The position numbers were made by a program, and so were the translations under genes. The notes under the pieces were generated by a model. The model was given only the letters and a program-made list of their open reading frames with translations. It was not told the DNA's origin and searched no databases. 13,519 nt of DNA, taken from the NCBI GenBank assembly GCA_946618265.1, contig CAMOLA010000057.1, positions 1 to 13,519 on the forward strand, written 5' to 3'. The DNA comes from an uncultured Eggerthellaceae bacterium (GTDB lineage: Bacteria; Actinomycetota; Coriobacteriia; Coriobacteriales; Eggerthellaceae). Positions within the stretch are counted from its first letter, which is position 1; the number at the start of each line of letters is the position of its first letter. Below, piece after piece: positions 6,613 to 13,169 of the stretch.

Positions 6613-7755
6613 ATGGCGAAGATAACGATAAGCGATGTCGCACGCGAGGCGGGGGTCTCGCTCGGCACCGTTTCGAACGCCCTGAACCATCCGGACAAGG
6701 TGCGTCCCGGCACGCGGGCGCTCATCGACGAGGCGATCGCGCGGCTCGGCTACGTGCCCAACCAGGCGGCGCGTCAGCTCGCGGGCAGCGAGAGCCATGT
6801 GTTCGGGCTGGCCTTGCCGCGTCTCGACCATGCGTTTTCCCTGCAAATAGCCAATGGCGCCCAGGCCGAGAGCCGTGCGCATGGCTATGATTTGCTCATC
6901 GCGAGCACGGGCAACGACGACATCCTGGAGAACCATTACATGCGCTATTTCATGGGCGCGCACATGGCGGGGGTGCTCGTGCAGCCCATGGCGGGGGCTT
7001 CCTGGAAGCCCTCGCTCGAGAAGACCCCCATCCCGGTCGTGTACTTGGATGCGCACAGCGGCGTGCTCGAAAACGTCGTCTCCGCGGACAACGAAGCACA
7101 GGGTCGCGTCATTGCCGAGCATGCCGTCGCATGCGGCGCGAAGAGGATGGCCGTCATCGGCGAAGCGAAGTTCACGCAGCTCGCGCTGCGCGTGCGGGGT
7201 ATCTGCGACGTCGCGCGCGATGCGGGGGTGGGCGTCGAGCTCATCGGCCTTGGCGATTGGAACACCGCGCAAGACGGCTTCGAGGTGGGCCGCATGCTGG
7301 CGAGCCGCGTTCGCGACGAACGCCCCGACTTCGTGATCGGGCTCACCGACGTGTTGGCGGCTGGCGCCATCGACGGCATTCGGGCCGTCGGTTTAGACGT
7401 TCCCGATGATATGCTCGTCGCCGGTTGTGATGGCAATCCGATGGCCTGGGGCGGCCCGGTGACGCTCACGACCATCGCGAGCCCGGGTTACGAGATCGGC
7501 AGGCGAGGCGTGCAGCTGCTGCTCGCGCAGATTGGCGGGAAGGCATCTGGCGGCCTGCGCAGCGAGGTCGGAGACCCGATGCTGCTCGAGCGCGAGAGCA
7601 CGGCCGCGTCGACCGCGGCGCGCGAACGCGTGGATGTGCCGGGTCCCAATTTGGGCGAATACCTGAAAGGCGAGCATCGGGACGTGGCCGGCGGGCATGA
7701 CGCCGATGCCGATGCTGCTCCGCGGAAGGTGCCGCGTGGAGGCGCCGCTCGGTAA
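6613..7755 (+). CDS. LacI-family transcriptional regulator, probable regulator of the deoxysugar operon
   Basis: 380 residues. The N-terminal LacI helix-turn-helix is textbook: ITISDVAREAGVSLGTVSNAL at 4-24 and hinge YVPNQAARQLAG at 47-58. Residues 60-330 form the periplasmic-binding-protein-like sensor domain, ending in the usual RESTA at 327-331. After that comes a 49-residue tail rich in Ala, Gly, Asp and Arg, not typical of the family (330-345 residues). ATG 6613 is set by AGGAG at 6602-6606. It would bind a sugar or sugar phosphate and release DNA. Palindromes of the form TTGAAGCGCTTCAA at its own promoter and at the isomerase promoter (8873-8886, 8907-8920) imply that it controls itself and the isomerase-rhaB-rhaD-permease operon. 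The Spx/ArsC-type gene between them is on the opposite strand. The effector is unknown. Confidence 0.92.
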   Translation: MAKITISDVAREAGVSLGTVSNALNHPDKVRPGTRALIDEAIARLGYVPNQAARQLAGSESHVFGLALPRLDHAFSLQIANGAQAESRAHGYDLLIASTGNDDILENHYMRYFMGAHMAGVLVQPMAGASWKPSLEKTPIPVVYLDAHSGVLENVVSADNEAQGRVIAEHAVACGAKRMAVIGEAKFTQLALRVRGICDVARDAGVGVELIGLGDWNTAQDGFEVGRMLASRVRDERPDFVIGLTDVLAAGAIDGIRAVGLDVPDDMLVAGCDGNPMAWGGPVTLTTIASPGYEIGRRGVQLLLAQIGGKASGGLRSEVGDPMLLERESTAASTAARERVDVPGPNLGEYLKGEHRDVAGGHDADADAAPRKVPRGGAAR

Positions 7756-7858
7756 CCGTCGCGCCCGGCGTGCCGAGTTGGGGGATTGTCCAGGTGAGCT
7801 CTAGCGAAAACGTTCTTGCCCAGGATGCTCTCCATGGACGTGTGGCGTTTTGCGGTTT

Positions 7859-7897
7859 GCTTGCCCCATTGCCCGCGTTGCAAGCAATAGGGCAAGC
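7859..7897. other. Stem-loop downstream of lacI
   Basis: Arms at 7859-7872 (GCTTGCCCCATTGC) and 7884-7897 (GCAATAGGGCAAGC) pair at 13 of 14 positions with an 11-base loop. No T-run follows on either strand. It may protect or stall transcripts between the convergent lacI and Spx/ArsC-type genes. Confidence 0.55.
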
Positions 7898-7915
7898 ATG
7901 GCCTCGAGCGCGTGG

Positions 7916-7958
7916 CATCGTCGCTTCGCGCCATCTGTCGCGAAGCCTGCTGACGATG
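7916..7958. other. Second stem-loop between convergent genes
   Basis: CATCGTC and GCTTCGCG (7916-7930) pair with CGCGAAGC (7939-7946) and GACGATG (7952-7958); a 5-base bulge CTGCT interrupts the right arm and the loop is 8 bases. Fifteen pairs in total. It lacks a T-run. Together with the hairpin at 7859-7897 it fills most of the 233-bp spacer and may act as a bidirectional, possibly Rho-assisted, transcript end. Confidence 0.55.
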
Positions 7959-7988
7959 ATCCGATAGCCCGATGGCTCGCGGGTACGG

Positions 7989-8342
7989 TTATTCCTCGAT
8001 TGCGGCCTGCCATTCCTTTTCGCGGAAGCCGACGAGGACGAAGTCGTCTCCGACGAGGATGGGGCGTTTGACGAGCATGCCATTGCTCTCGAGGAGCTCG
8101 AGTTTCTCGGCGTCTGCGAGGGTTTCCATCTTGTCCTTGAGCTTCAACTCGCGATACAGCATGCCGCTCGTGTTGAAGAAGCGGCGAAGGGGGAGTCCGC
8201 TTGCGGCTTGCCAGGCGGCGAGCTCTTTCGCGGTGGGGTTGTCCTCCACGATGTGGCGGTCTTCGTAGGCGACTCCATGGTCGTCGAGCCATTTCTTTGC
8301 TTTCTTGCACGTGGAGCATTTTGGGTATTCGACGAAAAGCAT
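7989..8342 (-). CDS. Spx/MgsR/ArsC-family thioredoxin-fold protein
   Basis: 117 residues, the usual size of this family. It starts MLFVEYPKCSTCKKAKKWL, with a CxxC pair at Cys9 and Cys12 at the start of the first helix, as in Spx and MgsR; classical ArsC arsenate reductases have only the first of these cysteines. FFNTSGMLYR at 55-64 and LVKRPI at 90-95 with Arg93 are the other family signatures. The protein is cytoplasmic and may be either an RNA-polymerase-binding stress regulator or a glutaredoxin-like reductase; sequence alone does not decide, and no ars genes are nearby. ATG at 8342 is preceded by AAAGGA. It has its own promoter at 8410-8438 and reads toward lacI, so it is probably a separate unit inserted between lacI and its operon. 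Confidence 0.88.
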   Translation of the reverse strand: MLFVEYPKCSTCKKAKKWLDDHGVAYEDRHIVEDNPTAKELAAWQAASGLPLRRFFNTSGMLYRELKLKDKMETLADAEKLELLESNGMLVKRPILVGDDFVLVGFREKEWQAAIEE

Positions 8343-8409
8343 CGCTGGTCCTTTCGCTTGCGAGCCGTCGGCAAAACGCAGCTGCTGGCGGCGTCTTCCT
8401 CGTGCACCT

Positions 8410-8438
8410 AGTATAGGGAGCGCCCGTCGCCCTGTCCA
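8410..8438 (-). promoter_or_regulatory. Sigma70-type promoter of the Spx/ArsC-type gene
   Basis: On the minus strand TGGACA (plus 8433-8438), a 17-base spacer and TATACT (plus 8410-8415). Spacing is ideal, each hexamer has 5/6 consensus bases, and it lies 68 bp before the start codon. Confidence 0.65.
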
Positions 8439-8458
8439 TGACTCGTTCCATCACCCCG

Positions 8459-8784
8459 TTCCCCGCGGGAGTTTGATCCCGAAAAGTTAACCGCACCTTT
8501 TCCCCGCGGGTGTTTGGTTCGGGAAAGTTAGCCACGCGATTTCCCCGTGGGAGTTTGATTCGTGCGTTTGACTAGTGCGCAATCGCTTTCCCCGTGGGAA
8601 TTTGGTCGAGTTGCTATTTCGGCAAAAAGTTAACCGTGCGATGTTCCCCGCGGGTGATTGATTCCGGAAGTTGGCGGTGGCGTTTTCCCCGTGGGAGGTT
8701 GATCGCGAAAAAAAGTTAGCCATGCGATTTCCCCGTGGGAGTTTGATTCCGTTCGGCTTGCGTTGGGGATGGGTTTCCCGCGGG
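8459..8784 (+). repeat. Upstream repeat array, eight copies of a TTCCCCGYGGG core
   Basis: Cores start at 8459, 8500, 8541, 8588, 8644, 8685, 8729 and 8775 (the last lacks one C). Steps are 41, 41, 47, 56, 41, 44 and 46 bp. The fuller unit is TTCCCCGYGGGAGTTTGATT, then about 20 bases with a conserved AAAAGTTARCCRYGCGAT-like part. Position 7 of the core is C or T, so copies read CCCGCGGG or CCCGTGGG. Frames through the array stay open on both strands only because the unit has no stop in those frames; no gene is supported. The array fills the 598-bp gap 8343-8940 between the promoter of the Spx/ArsC-type gene and the operator region of the isomerase. Spacers are irregular and degenerate, unlike CRISPR. 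Confidence 0.9.
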
Positions 8785-8872
8785 TTGTTGGTTTGGGCGG
8801 GTGTGTTCTTGGTGCCGTTCGTCTTCGAAATGCGACCGTTCGCGGCAAAAGGCGAGATGGATTTATGAAATA

Positions 8873-8920
8873 TTGAAGCGCTTTAATTAATAATATGGCT
8901 ACAAATTTGAAACGCTTCAA
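8873..8920. promoter_or_regulatory. Two LacI-type operators and -10 element of the isomerase operon
   Basis: TTGAAGCGCTTTAA (8873-8886) and TTGAAACGCTTCAA (8907-8920) are each near-perfect 14-bp palindromes around a central CG, one mismatch apiece from TTGAAGCGCTTCAA. Centres are 34 bp apart. TAATAT (8891-8896), the likely -10, lies between them in an A/T-rich island; no clear -35 is present. The second operator ends six bases before the ribosome site AGGAGG (8927-8932). LacI-family proteins bind such CG-centred palindromes (known), and the lacI gene upstream carries the same motif. Confidence 0.75.
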
Positions 8921-8940
8921 TTAATTAGGAGGCACAACAC

Positions 8941-10362
8941 ATGCTCGTCGAAACAAAAGCAAGGGCGGCCGTCTTCTCCATCGCGCTCGGGGCGTATCTG
9001 CCACAGTTCCCGCAGCTCGTCCCCGAATTCGAGGCACAGTACGAAGCGTTCAAGAAGACGTTGCCCGATACTGTCGAGATCATCGATGGCGGCATGGTCA
9101 CCACCAAGGAGCAGGCCATGGCGGCTGGCGACAAGTTCCGCGCTGCCGACGTCGACATCGTGTTCTTACAGCTGCTCACCTATGCAACCTCCTACAACAT
9201 GCTGCCAGCCGTTCGCGACCTGGACGTGCCCGTCGTGCTGGTCAACGTCCAGAAGAAGAAGGCTCCCGACTATGCCAACACCGATACGCCCACCTGGCTC
9301 GGCGAGCTGTATGCTTGCGGTGCCGTGGGCGAGATGGTTGCCGATCTCGAGCGCGCCGGCAAGCGGCATGCCGTTATCACTGGCGTCGTCGAGGGCGGCG
9401 ATCCCTACGTGCAGGCCGAGATCGAGGACTGGTGCCGTGCAGCCCAGGTGCGCCGCCGCTTCCGCGACACCAACATCGCGCAGATCGGGCGCCCCTATCC
9501 GGGCATGATGGACCTCTACATCGACGAGACCAATCTCTACCACCGCATGTGGCTCTACACCAAGCAGTTCGACTGGGAAAAGATGTGGGCCATCGCCGAC
9601 GACATCGACGACGAGGACGCCATCCGTGCCAAGGCCGAGGACATCCTGGACACGTTCGATATCGAGGGCGGCGGCAGCGTCGAGAAGGTTTGGGACATGG
9701 CCAAGTACGTCGTCGCTTTCGAGCAATGGGTGCGTGACGAGCAGCTCGGTCTCGTGGCCTCGCATTACGATGGCTTTGCCCAGGGCGTCGCGGGCAAGCT
9801 CGACAGCATGCTCATCCCAGCGTTCTCGATGCTCATCAAGCAGGGCACGGCTTGCGCGGTCGAGGGCGATATGAAGGTCGCCATGGCAATGAGCATCCTG
9901 AAGACCATTTCCGGCACCGGCCAGCTTTCCGAGATGTATTCGATCGACTTTGATGAGGACATCTGCATCATCGGCCACTCCGGGTCGGGAGATGCCGACA
10001 TTTCCCAAGCCCGCAAGCCCACCATGAAAATCGTCGACGTATTCCATGGCAAGACCGGCGGCGGATACCTCACGCAGTTCTACCCGCCCGTTGGCGACAT
10101 CACGTTCCTCGGCATCACGCAGGACCGCGACGGCAACTTCAAGTTCGTCGTGGCCGAAGGCGAGAACGTGGACGGACCCATTTTCACGTTTGGCGACACC
10201 AACATGCGCATGAAGTTCAGCATCGGCGCGCGCGAGTTCTGCAACCAGTGGAGCGAGGCCGGTCCCACCCACCACATGGCCGCTGCCGTCGGGCGCCACA
10301 TCGACACCATCCTGAAGGTAGCCAAGATCTTCGACGTGCCGGTCGACGTCATCTGCCGATAA
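8941..10362 (+). CDS. L-fucose/L-arabinose isomerase superfamily sugar isomerase
   Basis: 473 residues, cytoplasmic. Converts an aldose to a ketose using Mn2+; given its partners the substrate is probably L-rhamnose or L-fucose, yielding L-rhamnulose or L-fuculose. It is shorter than E. coli FucI (591) and nearer AraA (500). The segment CAVEGDMKVAMAMSILK around Glu308 resembles the AraA stretch AFEGDWKTAALLRIMK; together with Glu331, His346 (IIGHSG) and the His444/His445 pair (GPTHH) it matches the AraA metal ligands Glu306, Glu333, His350 and His450 (recalled alignment). It is not RhaA-like, although rhaB and rhaD follow. ATG 8941 has AGGAGG eight bases upstream. First gene of the operon; the gene is bracketed by inverted repeat arrays, and operators at its promoter indicate LacI control. 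AraA function cannot be excluded, but no ribulokinase or ribulose-phosphate epimerase is present. Confidence 0.85.
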   Translation: MLVETKARAAVFSIALGAYLPQFPQLVPEFEAQYEAFKKTLPDTVEIIDGGMVTTKEQAMAAGDKFRAADVDIVFLQLLTYATSYNMLPAVRDLDVPVVLVNVQKKKAPDYANTDTPTWLGELYACGAVGEMVADLERAGKRHAVITGVVEGGDPYVQAEIEDWCRAAQVRRRFRDTNIAQIGRPYPGMMDLYIDETNLYHRMWLYTKQFDWEKMWAIADDIDDEDAIRAKAEDILDTFDIEGGGSVEKVWDMAKYVVAFEQWVRDEQLGLVASHYDGFAQGVAGKLDSMLIPAFSMLIKQGTACAVEGDMKVAMAMSILKTISGTGQLSEMYSIDFDEDICIIGHSGSGDADISQARKPTMKIVDVFHGKTGGGYLTQFYPPVGDITFLGITQDRDGNFKFVVAEGENVDGPIFTFGDTNMRMKFSIGAREFCNQWSEAGPTHHMAAAVGRHIDTILKVAKIFDVPVDVICR

Positions 10363-10374
10363 CGCGACCAAACT

Positions 10375-10562
10375 CCCACGGGGAAACTGGTCGGCCGCGA
10401 TCAACTTCCCACGGGGAAACCGTTTTCCCACGGGGAACGTGGTCGTGACCGATTTCCCACGGGGAAACCGTTTTCCCACGGGGAGCGTGGTCGTGACCGA
10501 TTTCCCACGGGGAAACCAAACTCCCACGGGGAACGCGGTCGCGATCAAACTCCCACGGGGAA
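10375..10562 (-). repeat. Downstream repeat array, eight cores in inverted orientation with 48-bp higher order
   Basis: CCCACGGGGAA, the reverse complement of the upstream core, starts at 10375, 10408, 10427, 10456, 10475, 10504, 10523 and 10552. After the first step (33 bp) the distances alternate 19 and 29 bp, so the real unit is a 48-bp pair repeated about three and a half times, containing CGTGGTCGTGACCGA between pairs. Core 10475 reads GGGGAG instead of GGGGAA. The first and last two copies carry the upstream unit's flank (AAACTCCC, reverse complement of GGGAGTTT). Each core is a short palindrome (TTCCC, ACG, GGGAA). It occupies most of the 249-bp gap between the isomerase and rhaB and so should be in the operon mRNA. 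Confidence 0.9.
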
Positions 10563-10611
10563 ACCGATACGACAAGGAAAAAACAGGGCGCTCGCTGGAA
10601 GGGGAGCCTAC

Positions 10612-12096
10612 ATGACAGACACGCGTTATTACCTGGCTATCGACATCGGGGCGTCGAGCGGGCGCCATGTGCTCGGGCACGTGGAGGACGGCAGGATCGT
10701 CCTCGAGGAAGTGCACCGGTTCGACAACATCCAGCAGCGCAGGCGCGGCCACGACTGCTGGGACATCGACATGCTGTGGAAGAACGTCGTCGCGGGAATC
10801 GAGAAATGCCGCGAGCTCGGCAAGGTTCCCGTATCGCTCGGCATCGACACCTGGGGCGTCGACTTCGTGCTGCTCGACGCCGACGGCAAGCGCGTGGGGG
10901 ACGCGGTGGCCTACCGCGACGAGCGCACGAAGCTCGTCGTCGACACGGTGCACCGCAAGATCGCCCCGGAAACCCTTTACGAGAAAACCGGCATACAGCA
11001 TCAGGAATTCAACACCATCTACCAGCTCGTCGCGCTCGCGCAGGAGCACCCCGAGGAACTCGCTGCAGCCGAGCGGTTCCTCATGATTCCGGAATACCTG
11101 AACTACCTGCTGACGGGCAAGGCGGTCAACGAATACACCAACGCCACGACGACGGGGCTGCTGAACGCGCGCACGCTCGAGTGGGACGAAAGCATCCTGG
11201 AAGCCCTCGGCATACCCGCGAAGGTCTTCGGCCCCGTGTCGATGCCGGGCGCGAAGCTCGGCGGATTCACCGACGCCGTCAAGCAGCTCGTCGGGTTCGA
11301 TTGCGAGGTCGTCTTGCCCGCCACGCACGACACCGGGTCGGCGTTTCTGGCGGTGCCCGCGCGCGATGACGAGGCGGTCTACCTTTCGAGCGGCACGTGG
11401 AGCCTGCTCGGCGTGGAGAACAGCGCGCCCATCACCACCGAGGCGAGCCGCCAGGAGAACTTCACCAACGAAGGCGGCTACCAGAAGCGTTATCGCTATC
11501 TGAAAAACATCATGGGCCTTTGGATGATCCAGTCCATCCGCCGCGAGCTGAACGGCGTCGACTACGTGGAGGGCAAGGGCCCGGGTCGCGAGCGCGCCGA
11601 GCGCACGGTTGGGTTTGGCGATTTGATCGAGCTCGCGCGCGAGGACGAGCGGCTCGCCGAGGGCGCGCCTGCTTCACGCGTCGACGTGAACGACGCCCGA
11701 TTCCTTTCGCCGGAGAGCATGATCGACGAGATCAGGCAGGCTTGCCGTGACGCCAGCCAGCCCGTGCCGGAGACGACGGGCGCCGTGATGCGCTGCGTGT
11801 ACGAGAGCCTGACGGCGTGCTATGCGGAATCCATCGCGCGGCTGTCGGAAATCACCGGCAAGACCTACACGAGCATCAACGTGGTCGGCGGCGGTTGCCA
11901 GGACGCCTACCTCAACGACATGACGGCGCGCACGTGCGGCCTGCCGGTGTATGCGGGCCCGATCGAGGGCACGAGCCTCGGCAACTTGCTGGTGCAGATG
12001 ATCGAGGGCGGGGACTTCGCCGATCTGCAGGATGCGCGAAACGCCATTCGCGCATCATTTGACGTGAAGGAGCATGTGCCGCAGCCTGTTGCGTAG
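10612..12096 (+). CDS. rhaB: Rhamnulokinase
   Basis: 494 residues (E. coli RhaB 489), cytoplasmic FGGY-family kinase that phosphorylates L-rhamnulose at O1 with ATP; family members also accept L-fuculose. Visible: first phosphate-binding loop DIGASSGR at 11-18, GIDTWGVDFVLLD at 77-89 (a rhamnulokinase signature), catalytic-base region HDTGSAF with Asp240, adenosine-binding SSGTWSLLG at 259-267, and the C-terminal NVVGGGCQD loop. ATG 10612 is supported by AAGGGGAG at 10599-10606. It is 249 bp after the isomerase, the gap being filled by the inverted repeat array, and 150 bp before rhaD, on the same strand. No terminator was found in either gap, so one operon is likely. A fuculokinase role is the main alternative, but the partner aldolase argues for rhamnulose. 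Confidence 0.93.
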   Translation: MTDTRYYLAIDIGASSGRHVLGHVEDGRIVLEEVHRFDNIQQRRRGHDCWDIDMLWKNVVAGIEKCRELGKVPVSLGIDTWGVDFVLLDADGKRVGDAVAYRDERTKLVVDTVHRKIAPETLYEKTGIQHQEFNTIYQLVALAQEHPEELAAAERFLMIPEYLNYLLTGKAVNEYTNATTTGLLNARTLEWDESILEALGIPAKVFGPVSMPGAKLGGFTDAVKQLVGFDCEVVLPATHDTGSAFLAVPARDDEAVYLSSGTWSLLGVENSAPITTEASRQENFTNEGGYQKRYRYLKNIMGLWMIQSIRRELNGVDYVEGKGPGRERAERTVGFGDLIELAREDERLAEGAPASRVDVNDARFLSPESMIDEIRQACRDASQPVPETTGAVMRCVYESLTACYAESIARLSEITGKTYTSINVVGGGCQDAYLNDMTARTCGLPVYAGPIEGTSLGNLLVQMIEGGDFADLQDARNAIRASFDVKEHVPQPVA

Positions 12097-12190
12097 AATG
12101 GACAGCGAGCCCGCGGAGCCCTCCGACACGCGAGCCGCAAGAGGCTTGGAGCGCAAGGGCATGCAGGCGATGGAAGACATGGGTATCGGG

Positions 12191-12220
12191 ATGCGGCGAT
12201 TCCGAAGGAGATCGCCGCAT
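12191..12220 (+). other. Stem-loop between rhaB and rhaD with SD-like loop
   Basis: ATGCGGCGAT (12191-12200) pairs perfectly with ATCGCCGCAT (12211-12220). The 10-base loop TCCGAAGGAG contains an anti-SD-matching AAGGAG. The true rhaD ribosome site (GGAAGGG, about 12230-12236) follows in a single-stranded A-rich stretch. No T-run, so more likely an mRNA processing, stability or translation element than a terminator. Confidence 0.6.
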
Positions 12221-12246
12221 TGTGAAAAAGGAAGGGAACGGCAAAC

Positions 12247-13152
12247 ATGGATGTATTGAACAGCGTATCTGACGCGATTGAGAAGGGTGCTTCGGCCGTG
12301 AAGGGCGCCGTTGCGGGCGTCGCCGTCGAGAACCAGGCGTTCATGAAGGGGTTCATCCGCCTGTGCAGCGACGGCTGGCTGCAGGGCTGGCACGAGCGCA
12401 ACGGCGGCAACCTCACCTACCGCATGACCTCGAAGGAGGTCGAGGCGTGCCGTCCATACTTCTACGACACGCCGAGCAGCTGGGTGAACATGGGCGTCCA
12501 GGCCGACAACCTGCGCGGGGCCTTCTTCGTCACGACCGGTTCGGGCCGCTACATGCGCAACGTGCAGCTCGACCCGTCCTATAACGTGGGCATCGTCGAG
12601 ATCAACGAGGCGGGCGATTCGTGGCGCATCGTCTGGGGCCTGCGCGATGGCGGCAAACCCACGAGCGAGTTCCCGAGCCACTTCATGAACCACAGCGTGC
12701 GCGTCGACGCGACGGACGGCGCATGCCGGGTCATCTACCACGCGCATCCCGACAACGTCATCGCGCTGACCAAGGTCATGCCGCTCGACGCGCGCACGAT
12801 CACCCGCGCGTTGTGGAAGGCCATGACCGAGTGCATCGTGGTGTTCCCGATGGGCGTCGGCGTCGTGGAATGGATGGTGCCGGGTGGCGCCGACATCGCG
12901 CGTGCCACGAGCGAGCTGATGAAGACCTACGATGCGGCTATTTGGGCGCAGCACGGACTGTTCTGCTCGGGGCCCGATTTCGACACGACGTTCGGGTTGA
13001 TGCACACCATCGAGAAGGCGGCGAAGATCCATGGCCAGGCGCTCATGATGAACGGATGCTCGGGCGAGTTCCTGAACACTATCACCGATGACGGCCTGCG
13101 CGATATCGCGCGCGACTTCAACCTCACGGTGAACGAGGAGTTCCTCGACTAG
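12247..13152 (+). CDS. rhaD: Rhamnulose-1-phosphate aldolase
   Basis: 301 residues, cytoplasmic class II aldolase/adducin-family enzyme that cleaves L-rhamnulose-1-phosphate to DHAP and L-lactaldehyde with Zn2+. Residues 30-300 align by eye with E. coli RhaD: WHERNGGNLT at 48-57, TGSGRYMRNVQLDP at 97-110, catalytic Glu141 (PTSEFPSH), zinc ligands His165 and His167 (YHAH), WMVPG at 209-213 and zinc ligand His236 (AQHG). All four key residues sit exactly 24 positions later than in E. coli (117, 141, 143, 212), showing an N-terminal extension, MDVLNSVSDAIEKGASAVKG onward, that looks like an amphipathic helix. ATG 12247 has a purine-rich site AAAGGAAGGG upstream; starting later would remove the extension, but no internal start with a ribosome site was seen. 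Third gene of the operon. Confidence 0.95.
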   Translation: MDVLNSVSDAIEKGASAVKGAVAGVAVENQAFMKGFIRLCSDGWLQGWHERNGGNLTYRMTSKEVEACRPYFYDTPSSWVNMGVQADNLRGAFFVTTGSGRYMRNVQLDPSYNVGIVEINEAGDSWRIVWGLRDGGKPTSEFPSHFMNHSVRVDATDGACRVIYHAHPDNVIALTKVMPLDARTITRALWKAMTECIVVFPMGVGVVEWMVPGGADIARATSELMKTYDAAIWAQHGLFCSGPDFDTTFGLMHTIEKAAKIHGQALMMNGCSGEFLNTITDDGLRDIARDFNLTVNEEFLD

Positions 13153-13169
13153 CGGGGTTCTGTGGGCTG

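Noticed and set aside
7989..8342. Calling this gene a dedicated arsenate reductase
   Set aside because: It has the CxxC pair of the Spx/MgsR branch and no arsenic genes beside it; only the broad family is supported.
8459..8784. Possible CRISPR array or small repeat proteins (open frames on both strands through the repeats)
   Set aside because: Intervals are not unique spacers but degenerate copies of the same unit, spacing is irregular, and no cas gene is present. The open frames follow from a stop-free repeat unit and have no ribosome sites.
9166..11328. 720-codon open frame on the minus strand across the isomerase and rhaB
   Set aside because: It is antisense to two well-identified genes, and its composition is that of a GC-rich shadow frame; it also runs through the repeat array.
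12094..12099. TAGAAT at the rhaB stop as an internal -10
   Set aside because: No -35 at the right distance, and the first three bases are the stop codon itself.
12074..12259. 61-codon frame bridging the end of rhaB and the start of rhaD
   Set aside because: Overlaps both genes, low-complexity Arg-rich content, and covers the hairpin; no support as a gene.
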